From contig CANXME010001453.1 of the NCBI GenBank assembly GCA_948144175.1, positions 496,001-560,000 on the forward strand: 64,000 nucleotides of DNA, in the 5' to 3' direction. Shown here piece by piece: positions 44,101 through 53,712 of this stretch. The position numbers were made by a program, and so were the translations under genes. Numbering within the stretch: the stretch's first letter is position 1; each line of letters begins with the position of its first letter. This stretch comes from Closterium sp. NIES-65. Taxonomy: Eukaryota > Streptophyta > Zygnematophyceae > Desmidiales > Closteriaceae. The notes beneath the pieces were generated by a model, which worked only from the letters and a program-made list of their open reading frames with translations, did no database searches and was not told the origin of the DNA.

Positions 44101-45647
44101 AGGGTCCCTACTCCTCTCAGTGGCAGGCAGCTATGGATGCAGAGATGGCTTCCTGGAAGTCCACAGGCACCTACGTTGACGCTGTTCCCCCTCCTGGGGC
44201 GAACATCGTCAGTGGCATGTGGATTTTCAGGGTGAAGCGGCCGCCGGGTTCTCCGCCTGTCTTCAAGGCGCGTTACGTGGCTCGTGGCTTCAGTCAGCGG
44301 CAGGGGGTTGACTACTTTCAGACCTTCTCCCCCACCCCGAAGATGACCACTCTTCGGGTTCTGCTGCACGTTGCTGCTCACCGTGACTACGAGCTCCACT
44401 CTCTCGACTTCAGCACAGCTTTCTTGCAGGGCAGCCTGCACGAGGAGATCTGGCTGCGTCGCCCACCTGGCTTCACTGGGTCTTTCCCTCCTGGTACCCA
44501 GTGGAGTCTCCGGCGTCCAGTCTACGGTCTCCGCCAGGCGCCACGTGAGTGGCACGACACACTGAGGACTACGCTCGCGGCACTTGGGTTTGCTCCTTCC
44601 ACTGCCGACCCGTCGCTGTTTCTGCGCACCGACACCTCTCTGCCGCCGTTCTACATCCTCGTGTACGTCGACGACTTGGTCTTTGCCACAGCTGACACTG
44701 CTGGACTCGCCTACGTGAAGTCCGAGCTGCAGAAGAGACACACGTGCACTGACCTGGGTGAACTGCGCAGCTACCTTGGCTTGCAGATCACCCGGGACAG
44801 AGCACGCCGCACCATTACCCTGACTCAGTCACACATGGTGCAGCAGGTCCTTCAGCGCTTCGGCTTCACGTACTCCTCGCCTCAGGCCACTCCTCTGCCT
44901 ACTCGCCACTCGCTCTCAGCTCTGCCTTCGGATGAGTCCGTAGAGTCGAGTGGCCCGTTTGCAGAGCTTGTTGGCTGCCTCATGTACCTGATGACCTGCA
45001 CACGACCTGACCTCGCATACCCTCTTAGCATTCTCGCACGCTTTGTTGCTCCTGGGAGACACCGACCAGAGCACATGGCTGCAGCGAAGAGGGTGTTGCG
45101 CTACTTGTGTAGTACGTCGGGCATGGGGCTAGTGCTTGGAGGGCGCAGTCCAGTGGTCCTCACTGGGCACGCAGACGCTTCTTGGGCTGACGACCAGGCT
45201 ACGCAGCGGTCGTCACAGGGTTACTCCTTCAGCCTTGGTTCCGGCTCTGTCTCGTGGCGGGCTACCCGCTCGTCTTCTGTTCTCGGCTCCAGTTGTGAGG
45301 CTGAGATCTACGCTGGGGCTATGGCTGCACAGGAGTTACGCTGGCTCACCTACCTGCTGACCGACCTTGGAGAGCAGCCTCGTTCTCCTCCAGTCCTGTA
45401 CGTAGACAACAAGGCCATGCTGGCCTTGTGTCGAGAGCAGCGACTGGAGCACAGAACGAAGCACATTGCTCTTCGCTACTTTCTTGCTCGTGAGCTACAG
45501 CAGCGTGGACAGCTGCGACTTGCGTACGTGGCCTCTGAGGCCAACACTGCTGATGTCTTCACCAAGGCACTTGCGCCTTGTGATCATCAGCGTTGCTGCA
45601 CGCAGTTGGGTCTTGTGCCTGTCTTGCCTCACTTGCTCTCCTCTTGA
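41121..45647 (+). CDS. Pol part of element D (1,508 aa from first Met; open from 40896)
   Basis: Same frame as gag, open from just after the UAG. Between 40896 and 41120 the finger sequence ([15 protein letters not shown]) is intact. Then come LDSGAS protease, HHCC pre-integrase, DD35E integrase, 14 GGAEP-type repeats (42837-43040), RT with YVDD (Y codon at 44664) and RNase H with [15 protein letters not shown] and YVDNKAM. No further stop occurs. The Met at 41121 is only the first available and is not a likely natural start. Confidence 0.85.
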   Translation: MYAAIGSDEDDCYRCFPPDPGIGTAASGTSEAAALGASASVLSGAGESALSGTVSASASHTFTLDSGASRSFFRDRTTLTPLSRPVAVSLADPSGGPVLSRFSTVLPCPAAPSGTLTGLYLPSFSTNLVSGADLQDAGVHQFTPARQRVTHCTEADTGRHLATFTRRPGSSLYTLTTASPPGAESGRVPSSGQVFAAASRSGPESAPCSCRRLSHETLLWHHRLGHPSLLRLRGMASRVLVSGLPRSLPPLPPGPGPTCVPCVEGRQRAAPHSSQFPPTEAPLQTLHMDVWGPARVRGQGQERYFLLVVDDYSRYTTVFPLRSKGEVTEVLIDWIRAARLQLRRSFGSDFPVLRLHSDRGGEFSSGLLSAYCRARGIRQTFTLPDSPQQNGIAERRIGMVMDVARTSMMHAAAPNFLWPFAVSYAAHQINLHPRVSRPETSPALLWTGKVGDASAFRVWGSRAFVRDLSADKLSPRASPCVFLGFPPDAPGWQFYHPSSRRVLSSQDVTFDESVPYYRLFPYRTPSLPPPPLFLVPGPPPVVPLPPQGPAPSGVSQVDAVEPVEVTGDSGAAAGAEPGGAESGGAEPGGAESGGAEPGGAEPGGAVPGGAEPGGAEFGGAVPGGAVSRGAEPGGAVPGGASSRLEPLSPQELREWFARRWRRAAGAGGSSAAEGTAAARPAGARTVGAGAAESESSPGAGPAEAVGAEPAVGGPTDSAPGAAAGGSRASGGAAGGAAGVGAPAGAAGAVPAVSSVAARPRPYFVPLLQQVLGLTPPPPPLEGPQPVRSQPQLQPASPLPAPSPYANPTGGLTERREPASRPVSPVRTERANGRGSRQRPPPVPGTHRMSLRPSTAPLRAPLPSPPASSLPALADPESDSLRAASPTVTRLLATAVTDPSFESSAASALVTELVDFAARCRLDYAARLVTESESACPPSVGGECALGTDVLEDRQEEFQCLAAASPRLASVLLAPEGDPDAPDIPTPRSYAEAIEGPYSSQWQAAMDAEMASWKSTGTYVDAVPPPGANIVSGMWIFRVKRPPGSPPVFKARYVARGFSQRQGVDYFQTFSPTPKMTTLRVLLHVAAHRDYELHSLDFSTAFLQGSLHEEIWLRRPPGFTGSFPPGTQWSLRRPVYGLRQAPREWHDTLRTTLAALGFAPSTADPSLFLRTDTSLPPFYILVYVDDLVFATADTAGLAYVKSELQKRHTCTDLGELRSYLGLQITRDRARRTITLTQSHMVQQVLQRFGFTYSSPQATPLPTRHSLSALPSDESVESSGPFAELVGCLMYLMTCTRPDLAYPLSILARFVAPGRHRPEHMAAAKRVLRYLCSTSGMGLVLGGRSPVVLTGHADASWADDQATQRSSQGYSFSLGSGSVSWRATRSSSVLGSSCEAEIYAGAMAAQELRWLTYLLTDLGEQPRSPPVLYVDNKAMLALCREQRLEHRTKHIALRYFLARELQQRGQLRLAYVASEANTADVFTKALAPCDHQRCCTQLGLVPVLPHLLSS

Positions 45648-45844
45648 CCTTGCTTGTACCTTCGCATATATATACTCTTGCTCTTGTATATCTCTATATA
45701 TGATCTTGCATGTGAACTGGCCTTGTGGCCTTTGAACTTGTGCTCGGAATGCGTGGTGACTTTGTGATCCACCCTGAGCTTTGCTTTGCTTTGCTTGACT
45801 GGTCTTGTGACCCCTTGTTCTCCCCCACTTTGCCTATGGGGGTG

Positions 45845-45975
45845 TGTCAGAACATATAGCTTACTTGTTTGTGTAGGCTATAGTGGGGTATCCCATAGGG
45901 GGTACAACACATTAGGGTCTCCTATTTGTATTCACTTCACTTCATAGTCATTCATTCTCGTTCTTTGTTTTCACA
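45845..45975 (+). repeat. 3' LTR of element D (131 bp)
   Basis: Identical to 38811-38941. Followed by ATTCT (45976-45980), the right target duplication. The next 60 bp (45981-46040) are AT-rich and unrecognised. Confidence 0.95.
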
Positions 45976-46044
45976 ATTCTCAAATTGAATCATAAAAGAA
46001 AATGAATTAAACCTTTAGATAATAATTTTCGGCGCACTGGGGGA

Positions 46045-46139
46045 AGGCAAGCATGGCCTTGTTTGTTGACGTTCAGAACTAGAGGAGAACGAGGCCACTC
46101 CCCTAAGTCGGTCAGCAGGTAGGTCAGCCAGCATAGCTC
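46045..46139 (-). pseudogene. Copia relic J, RNase H fragment (left part)
   Basis: Matches the RNase H region of the short-LTR family in minus sense (GCATGGCCTTG block of YVDNKAM, then GAACGAGGC and GGTCAGCAGGTAGGT). It ends with AGCTC (46135-46139), the target duplication of element I, and continues at 53559-53705. Confidence 0.75.
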
Positions 46140-46266
46140 TGTCAAACATTATATATGTTGTTGTAGTTGTTTAGGCTACAGTGGGCTAGCCTATATGGGG
46201 TACACAATTCTAGGGTTTCCTACTTGTACTCATTTCACTGTTAGTTCATTCCATTCTTGTTCAACA
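46140..46266 (+). repeat. 5' LTR of element I (127 bp)
   Basis: TGTCAAACAT...GTTCAACA, with conserved GGCTACAGTGGG and CTAGGGTTT motifs. Confidence 0.93.
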
Positions 46267-46285
46267 TGGTATAGAGCAGGTCCTT
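46267..46285 (+). promoter_or_regulatory. Primer binding site of element I
   Basis: TGGTATAGAGCAGGTCCTT after the LTR; it lacks the C of TGGTATCAGAGC, as in B. Confidence 0.8.
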
Positions 46286-46313
46286 CCAAGGACCGATTTT
46301 TTTTAGGGCCCAC

Positions 46314-46788
46314 CACTACCTACCTACCTACCTACCTACGCCCTAGGGCGCCTCGTTTTTCTCGCCCCTAGAGGCCCCGAACGGCCCACGCGCTCGCCCC
46401 TAGAGGCCCCGTCGGCCCCGCGCTCACGTCCCTAGAGGCCCCGATCGGCCCCGCGTTTGCCCCTAGAGGCCCCGATCGGCCCCGCGCTCGCCCTTAGAGG
46501 CCCCGAACGGCCCCGCGCTTGCCCCAAGAGGCCCTGATCGGCCCCGCAATTGCCCCTAGAGGCCCCGATCCGCCCCGCGCTCGCCCTTAGAGGCCTCGAT
46601 CGGCCCCGCGCTCGTCCCTAAGGCCTTGAGAGGCCCCGCGCTTGCCCTTAGCGGCCCCTTACGGCCCCGCGCTCGTCCCTAACGGCCCCGATCGGCCCCG
46701 CGCTCGCCCTTAGCGGCCCCGTACGGCCCCGCGCTCACCCTTAGAGACCCCGATCGGCCCCGCGCTCGTCCCAAGAGGCCCCGATCGC

Positions 46789-46819
<31 letters not shown>

Positions 46820-47142
46820 ACGCTCGCCTCTAGAGGCCCCGAACGGCCCCACCCAGAACGAGCCGCCCGAACCGAGCAGCCCGAACAGAGCCGCCCAGTC
46901 CGAACCGAGCCGCCCGACCCGAGCCGCCCAGCCCTAACCGAGCCGCGCCGCCCAAACCTAGCCGCGCCGCCCTTACCGAGCCGCGCCGCCCTACCTGTAC
47001 CGAGCCGCGCCGCCCTACCTGTACCGAGCCGCCCTACCTGTACCGAACCGCGCTGCCCTACCTGTACCGAGCCGCCCTACCTGTCCTTGGGGCGCCCCTA
47101 CTGCTTTTTCCTACTGCTGCTTCTATTACTCCTACTTCTGCT
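46314..47142 (+). repeat. Repeat-rich leader of element I
   Basis: A CTAC tetranucleotide run (46314-46338) is followed by the palindrome CGCCCTAGGGCG. About 15 units of a roughly 30-bp repeat built on GGCCCCGATCGGCCCCGCG come next (46365-46780), then a 30-base C homopolymer (46788-46817). GAGCCGCCC/CCTGTACCGAGCCGC repeats run up to gag. Confidence 0.8.
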
Positions 47143-49098
47143 ATGGCTAACCCTCCTGTGCTAGCTTTTGATGCTGAGGGCCGCCCAGTGAAGTTCGAAA
47201 CCTGGCTTGATGACCTACACCTCTTCCTACAGCTCACTGCCAAGGAAGACATTTCACTGTACGATCACGCCCTAAGCCACGCTACTGCTCCTACTGCTAC
47301 TGCTGACAGCACTGCCCGCTCACAGTGGCAGACTCGTGACGCCCACGCTCGCTTCGCTATTCGCAACTCTCTGCCGATAGATGAGCACGAGCACTTTGGG
47401 CAGCACAAGACTGCGCAGGCACTGTACACTGCTGTCGTTGCCCGCTACTCCTCACCGGCCTCTGCCGCACTAGGCCGTCTCTCGCTTCCCTACCTGTTCC
47501 CCGACTTAGCCTCTTTCCACACAGTCGCTGACCTCATTAGCCACCTCCGCACTAGTGAGGCTCGCTTCCGCGCCGCTATGCCTGATGAGTTCCTTGCCAC
47601 GAACCCACCCCCGCTCTGGCTCACTCTCCACCACCTAGTCACGCGCCTCCCTGACACTCTGCACTCAATCAGGGACCACTTCTTAGCTCGCTGCCCCACT
47701 GAGCTCACCATTGCCCTCCTCGAGAAGGAACTCCTTGCAGCTGAGGCTAGCATAGTCGCTGTAGGTGCCTCTCGTGGCGACCCCCGTACCCCGTTCTTTG
47801 AGGGGTGTTCTCCTCCCCCCCTTCTTCCCTTTGTCGCCTCTGCTGCTGCTGACGACCTCCTTGGTGCTGAGAAGGTCGGGACTGCGTCTGCTTTGAGCGG
47901 GCGCCGCAGCGGCAAGGGCAAAGGGGGCAAGGGCGATGGCGGTGACAGCGGGGGAGGCTGTGGTGGGGGAGGTGGTGGTGGTGGGGGTGGTGGCGCGACT
48001 GGAGGGGCAGGTGGTAGAGGTGGGCAAGGTGGCGGCAGCGGCGGGGGAGGTGGCCGGGGCGGAGGAGGCGGTGGGGGTGGCGGTGGACGCGGCGGCGGCA
48101 GGGGTTGGGGTGGTCGAGGAGGTGGTGGCGGCGGTGGTGGTCGTGGAGGCACTGGCGGTGGCCAGGGCCAGCAGCACACTCCGTCGCCCCAGGAGGTCCG
48201 TGAGTGGTACTCTCAGCACGGGGGGGGGGGGGGGGGGGGGGGTGGCCTTAGCTGCACGTACGTCATTCGCACTGGTGACCGCACTGGCCAGCCGTGTGGG
48301 GGACCGCACGCCACACAGCGTTGCTTCGCTCGTCTGAACGACGCTTGGCGTGTTCAGTTCCCTCAGGCCACTGAGCTGCCCCGCTGGATTGATCTCCTGA
48401 AGAAGGGGATTGGTATCTATGCTCTAGACTTTGATGCTATTCTCATTGCTATATATGTGATGTCTACTAGTGGAGAGGGTGCTGAGTACCTGTGTGTCCC
48501 GCCCGACCCGGGCATTAGGACTAGTGCGTCTGCCGCTTCAGGTACTCGCATGCCTGCTACCCCAGGTGCTGGTGAGGCAGCTGCTCTAGGTGCTTGTGCG
48601 TCTGCCCCCCCTGGTACTGAGTCGACTACAGCACTGCACACCTTAACACTAGACTCAATTGCCTCTCGCTGCTTCTTTCGTGACCGCACTGCCCTTGAGC
48701 CACTTGCTCGGCCAGTTGCTGTCTCCCTCGCTGACCCCTCTGGGGGTCCGGTCATTGCGACCTCCTCCACTGTCCTTCCCTGTCCTGCGGTCCCGTCGGG
48801 CACACTGTCAGGTCTCCACCTCCCCTCGTTCTCTACGAACTTGGTGGCGGGTTGTGCTCTCCAGGACGGGTGTGTTCACCAGTTCACCCCTGCCTACGAG
48901 CGTGTGCCACACTGCACGTGTGCTCGTACGGGCCGCCACTTGGCTACCTTCACCCGGCAGCCGGGGTCGGACCTGTACACACTGACTACCGCGTCCCCTC
49001 AGGTCGCTGCGTCTGCGTCTGCGTCCGCGTCAGGTCAGCTGTCTGCCCCCTGCTCGTGTCGCTCTCTAGCGCACGAGACTGTCCTCTGGCACCACTGA
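47143..49098 (+). CDS. Gag-protease part of element I (651 aa, ended by TGA)
   Basis: Gag MANPPVLAFDAEGRPVKF onward, then a Gly-rich tract (47930-48170) and a G homopolymer (48221-48241). The CX13CX3HX4C finger (CTYVIRTGDRTGQPC...H...C) is intact. The protease motif reads LDSIAS, with the Gly of DSG replaced. It stops at TGA 49096-49098 in WHH*LGHPS, where other copies have Arg. Gag is well preserved while pol is broken. Confidence 0.8.
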   Translation: MANPPVLAFDAEGRPVKFETWLDDLHLFLQLTAKEDISLYDHALSHATAPTATADSTARSQWQTRDAHARFAIRNSLPIDEHEHFGQHKTAQALYTAVVARYSSPASAALGRLSLPYLFPDLASFHTVADLISHLRTSEARFRAAMPDEFLATNPPPLWLTLHHLVTRLPDTLHSIRDHFLARCPTELTIALLEKELLAAEASIVAVGASRGDPRTPFFEGCSPPPLLPFVASAAADDLLGAEKVGTASALSGRRSGKGKGGKGDGGDSGGGCGGGGGGGGGGGATGGAGGRGGQGGGSGGGGGRGGGGGGGGGGRGGGRGWGGRGGGGGGGGRGGTGGGQGQQHTPSPQEVREWYSQHGGGGGGGGGLSCTYVIRTGDRTGQPCGGPHATQRCFARLNDAWRVQFPQATELPRWIDLLKKGIGIYALDFDAILIAIYVMSTSGEGAEYLCVPPDPGIRTSASAASGTRMPATPGAGEAAALGACASAPPGTESTTALHTLTLDSIASRCFFRDRTALEPLARPVAVSLADPSGGPVIATSSTVLPCPAVPSGTLSGLHLPSFSTNLVAGCALQDGCVHQFTPAYERVPHCTCARTGRHLATFTRQPGSDLYTLTTASPQVAASASASASGQLSAPCSCRSLAHETVLWHH

Positions 49099-52000
49099 CT
49101 TGGCCACCCGTCTGTGCAGCGCCTTCGTGCCATGCACTCCCGGTACCTTGTCTCTGGTCTTCCCAGGGTCCTCCCTCCCCTCCCACCCTCGCCTGCTCCT
49201 CCGTGTCTTCCCTGTGTCGAGGGGCGGCAGCGCGCCGCTCCTCACTCCTCCTCGTTTCCCCCGACGACTGCTCCTTTGCAGACGCTCCACATGGACGTGT
49301 GGGGACCAGCCCGCGTCCGTGGTCAGGGTCAGGAGAGGTACTTCCTGATAGTTGTTGACGACTACTCGCGCTACACCACGGTCTTCCCCTTGCGCACCAA
49401 GGGTGAGGTCCTTGATGTCTTGATCCCTTGGATCCGCAGAGCCCGTCTCCAGCTCAGGGAGCGTTACCACTCGGACTTTCCTGTCCTGCGCTTGCACTCT
49501 GACAGAGGTGGTGAGTTCTCCTCCGACCTCTTGGCAGCCTACTGTGCTGAGCACGGCATTGAGTAGTCGTTCACGCTTCTGGCCTCTCCACACCAGAATG
49601 GGGTTGCGGAGCGCCGCATTGGTCTTGTCATGGAGGTCGCCCGTACCTCCTTGATCCATGCGGCTGCCCCCCACTTTCTGTGGCCGTTTGCGGTCCGGTA
49701 CGCTGCGCATCAGCTGAACCTCTGGCCCCGTGTCTCCTTGCCGGAGACCTCGCCCACAATGCTGTTGACGGGGGAGGTTGGCGATGCGTCGCGTTTCCAG
49801 GTCTGGGGATCTCGAGCTTTTGTCCGCGATACGTCTGCGGACAAGCTCTCCTCCCGTGCTGTTCCCTGCGTCTTCCTCAGCTTTGTCTCAGACGCGCCTG
49901 GTTGGCCGTTTTACCACGCCACCTTGCGCCGGGTCTTGCCCTCTTAGGACGTCACTTTTGACGAGTCTGTCCCCTACTACCGCCTCTTCCCCTACCGCAC
50001 TGCCCCGCTCCCCCCCCCCCCCGCCTCTCTTCCTCGCGCCAGGTGCTGCTGTCGTAGACCCCCTCCCCCCTCAGGATGCCGCTCCGTCAGGTGTGTCTAA
50101 GGTAGACCCGGTTGAGCCTGTTGAGGTTGCTGTCGACTCTCTTCCTACTTGGGGTGCTGAGCCTGGGGGTGCGGAGACTGGGGGTGCTGAGCCTGGGGGT
50201 GCGGCGACTGGAGGTCCTGAGCCTGGGGGTGCGGGGCCTGGGGATGCTGGGCCTGCGGGTGCTGAGCCTAGGGGTGCTGAGCCTGGGGGTGCTGAGCCTG
50301 GGGGTGCTGAGCTGCTGCGTCCGGAGTCAGGGGGTCCTGAGTCTGGAGGTGCTGGGCCTGAGGGTCCTACACCTGGAGGAGGCCTCTCCTCGGAGCAGCT
50401 GCGTGAGTGGTACTTACAGTACTGCAGCCTCTCGAGAGGTACCTCTGGAGCCAGGCGTAATACAGGGACTGGTGCTGGTGCTTCTCTTCCTAGTCGGGAG
50501 CTCCCCTCCCGTGAGCGGATCCGTGAGTGGTACGAGCGGCGCTGCACGCTTCGGAGTGGCGCGCCTGGTGTCTCGGACCCCGCAGCTACAGGTGCTGCTG
50601 CTGGTGCTGCGGACCGGGGCGTTGGAGCTTCTGCTGGTGCTGCGGACCTGGGCGTTGGACCTGCTTCTGGTGCTGCGGACCCGGGCGTTGTAGCTGCTGC
50701 TGGTGCTGCGGACCCGGGCGTTGGACCTGCTTCTGGTGCTGTGGAGTCGGGTGCTGGAGCTGCTGCTGGTGCTGAGGACCCGGGCGTTGGAGCTGCTGCT
50801 GGTGCTGCGGACCCTGGCGTTGGAGCTGCTGCTGGTGCTGAGGACCCGGGCGTTGGAGCTGCTGCTGGTGCTGCGGACCCGGGAGTTGGACCTGCTGCTG
50901 GTGCTGAGGACCCGGGCGTTGGAGCTGCTGCTGGTGCTGCGGACCCTGGTGCTGGTGTCTCTGCTGGTTCTGGAGTCGCAGCGCGGCACCGGCCGTACTT
51001 CGTTCCGCTCCTTCGACAGGTTCTTGGTCAGCTTCCTCCTCCTTGTCCTCCTCCCTCCTTAGGGTGTCCTCCGTCTGCCTCCTCTCTCCCTTGTCCTACT
51101 CCTTACACTGGTACGACTGGTGGTCTTACTGAGCGTCGTGAGCCTGAGTCTCGTCCTGCGTCTCCTGAGTCTCACCGTGCGTTGCCTGTCCGTGCTGCTC
51201 TCACTGGTGGTCGTGTCCCTAGTCAGCGTCTTCCTGCTTTCCCGGGCACTCACCGGATGGCGCTTCGTCCTTCCACTGCTCCACAGCGTGTCCCACTGCC
51301 GTCTCCTCCTGCGTCCTCTCTTCCTGCTGTTGCTGACCCGGGGACTGACTCCCTTCGTGCTGCCACTCCTACTATCACGCGTCTCCTTGCTACAGTCGTC
51401 ACTGACCCTTCTTTTGAGTCCACTGCTGCGTCTGCCCTAGTTGCTGAGCTCGTCGACTTTGCTGCTCGCTGTCGCCTAGACTACGCCGCTAGTCTTGTCG
51501 ATGAGTCTGAGTCTGTCTGTCCTCCGTCCATCGGGGGTGAGTGTGCCCTTGGCACAGACGTCCTAGATGACAGGCAGGAGGAGTTCCAGTGCTTGGCCGC
51601 TGCTTCACCTCATCTCGTGTTCGTACTGCTTACCCCTGAGGGAGACCCGGATGCACTTGACATCCTGACTCCGCGCTCTTACGCGGAGGCGATAGAGGTC
51701 CCTACTCTTCTCAGTGGCAGGCAGCTATGGATGCAGAGATGGCTTCCTCGAAGTCCAGAGGCACCTACGTTGACGCTGTCCCCCCTCCTTGGGTGAACAT
51801 CATCAGTGGCATGTGGATTTTCAGGGTGAAGCGACCGCCGAGTTCTCCGCCTGTCTTCAAGGCGCGTTACGTAGCTCGTGTCTTCAATCAGCGGCAGGGA
51901 GTTGACAACTTTCAGACCTTCTCTCCCACCCCGAAGATGACCACTCTTTAGGTACTGCTGCACGTAGCTGCTCACCGTGACTATGAGCTACACTCTCTTG

Positions 52001-53216
52001 AGTTCAGCACTGCTTTCCTGCAGAGCAGCATGCACGAGGAGATCTGGCTGCGTTGCCCACCTGGCTTCACTGGGTCGTTCCCACCTGGTACCCAGTGGAG
52101 TCTCCGGCGTCCAGTCTACGGTCTCCGCCAGGCGCCCCGTGAGTGGCACGACACACTTGCGGCTCTTGGGTTTGCTCCTTCTACTGCCGACCCGTCGCTG
52201 TTTCTACGCACCGACACTTCTCTGCCGCCATTCTACATCCTCGTGTACGTCGACGACTTGGTCTTTGCCACAGCTCACACTGCTGTACTCTCCCATGTGA
52301 AGTCCGAGCTCCAGAAGAGACACACGTGCACAGACCTGGGTGAACTGCGAAGCTACCTTGGCTTGCAGATCACCCAGGACAGAGCACGCCGCACCATCAC
52401 CCTGACCCAGTCACACATGGTGCAGCAGGTCCTTCAACGCTTCGGCTTCACGTACTCCTCGCCTCAGGCCACTCCTCTGTCTACTCGCCACTCGCTCTCA
52501 GCTCTGCCTTCGGATGAGTCCGTAGTGTCGAGTGGCCCGTACCAAGAGCTTGTTGGCTGCCTCATGTACCTGATGACCTGCACACGACCTGACCTTGCAT
52601 ACCCTCTTAGCATTCTCGCACGCTATGTTGCTCCTGGGAGACACCGACCAGAGCACATGGCTGCACACGCTACTTGTGCAGTACGTCAGGCATGGGGCTA
52701 GTGCTTGGAGGGCGGAGTCCAGTGGTCCTCACTGGTCACGCAGACGCTTCTTGGGCTGACGACCAGGCTACGCAGCGGTCGTCACAGGGTTACACCTTCA
52801 GCCTTGGTTCCGGCTCAGTTTCGTGGCGGGCTACTCGCTCGTCTTCTGTTCTCGGCTCCAGTTGTGAGGCTGAGATCTACGCAGGGGCCATGGCTGCTCA
52901 GGAGCTTCGCTGGCTCACCTACCTGCTGACTGACCTTGGAGAGCCGCCTCGTTCTCCTCCAGTCCTGTACGTAGACAACAAGGCCATGTTGGCCTTGTGT
53001 CGAGAGCAGAGATTGGAGCACAGAACAAAGCACATTGCTCTCCGCTACTTTCTTGCTCGTGAGCTACAGCAGCGTGGTCAGTTGCGACTTGCGTACGTGG
53101 CCTCTGAGGCCAACACTGTTGATGTCTTCACCAAGGCACTTCCGCCTTGTGATCATCAGCGCTTCTGCACCCAGCTGGGTCTTGTGCCTGTCTTGCCTCA
53201 CTTGCTCTCCCCTTGA
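49099..53216 (+). pseudogene. Element I integrase, RT and RNase H relic
   Basis: Integrase is in the gag frame with TAG at 49564 (before the Glu region) and at 49945. A frame change in the C-run near 50012 puts the linker (to about 51700) in another frame; loss of one G near 51698 restores the frame. There is a TAG at 51949, a 12-bp deletion after REWHDTL (about 52155), and a deletion with frameshift near 52665. RT YVDD ([12 protein letters not shown]) and the RNase H motifs [15 protein letters not shown] and YVDNKAM remain readable. Confidence 0.85.
50577..50965 (+). repeat. 33-bp coding minisatellite in element I
   Basis: About 11-12 tandem units of 33 bp encoding AAGAADPGVGA and variants (AAGAEDPGVGA, ASGAADPGVG). 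It lies downstream of a shorter GGAEP array (50145-50300) in the integrase-RT linker. A different unit has expanded here compared with A, C and D. Confidence 0.85.
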
Positions 53217-53426
53217 CCCTCTTTGTACTGTTACATATATATATTGCTGCTCTTGCTTGTTTAGCCTTATATATATATGTACTCCTTCATGTGAACTGGC
53301 CTTGTGGCCTTGAACTTGTGCTCGGAATGTGTGGTGACGTTGTGATCCACCCTGAGCTTGCTTTGCTTTGCTTTACTTGACTGGTCTTGTGACCCCTAGT
53401 TCTCCCCCACTTCGCCTATGGGGGTG

Positions 53427-53553
53427 TGTAATACATTATATATGTTGTTGTAGTTGTTTAGGCTACAGTGGGTTAGCCTATAGGGGATACACAATTCTAG
53501 GGTTTCCTAGTTGTACTCATTTCACTGTTAGTTCATTCCATTCTTGTTCAACA
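53427..53553 (+). repeat. 3' LTR of element I (127 bp)
   Basis: Pairs with 46140-46266 with about 6 substitutions (roughly 5%). Followed by AGCTC, after which relic J resumes. Confidence 0.93.
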
Positions 53554-53558
53554 AGCTC

Positions 53559-53705
53559 CTGTGCAGCCATAGCCCTAGCATAGATCTCGGCCTCACAGCT
53601 GGAACCAAGCACAAAACAAGAACGAGTGGACCTCCACGAGACAAAACCAGAGCCAAGAATGAAGGTGTAACCCTGTGACGAACGCTGAGTTGCCTGGTCG
53701 TCGAC
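53559..53705 (-). pseudogene. Copia relic J, RNase H fragment (right part)
   Basis: Continues the RNase H of J: CTGTGCAGCCATAGC, then GATCTCGGCCTCACAGCTGGA (the CEAEIYAG block) and GTAACCCTGTGACGA (SSQGYTF). It ends at the DDQ region near 53705. Confidence 0.75.
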
Positions 53706-53712
53706 CCTACTT

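Larger units (their letters stand above)
38811..45975 (+). mobile_element. Young copia element D (7.2 kb) with one nonsense codon
   Basis: Identical 131-bp LTRs (38811-38941 and 45845-45975), target duplication ATTCT (38806-38810 and 45976-45980), primer site 38942-38960, GC hairpin and leader. The gag-pol frame is complete except for a TAG at 40893-40895. The 3' untranslated block and polypurine hairpin are intact. A recent insertion. Confidence 0.95.
46140..53553 (+). mobile_element. Decayed copia element I (7.4 kb), nested in relic J
   Basis: LTRs of 127 bp (46140-46266 and 53427-53553) differ at about 6 positions. The target duplication is AGCTC (46135-46139 and 53554-53558) and the primer site follows at 46267. 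The gag-pol region is full length but carries at least four nonsense codons and several frameshifts. It is a diverged member of the short-LTR family. Confidence 0.93.

Noticed and set aside
46140..53553. D and I as one compound element, because they are adjacent
   Set aside because: Each has its own LTR pair and its own target duplication (ATTCT and AGCTC), and they belong to different branches.
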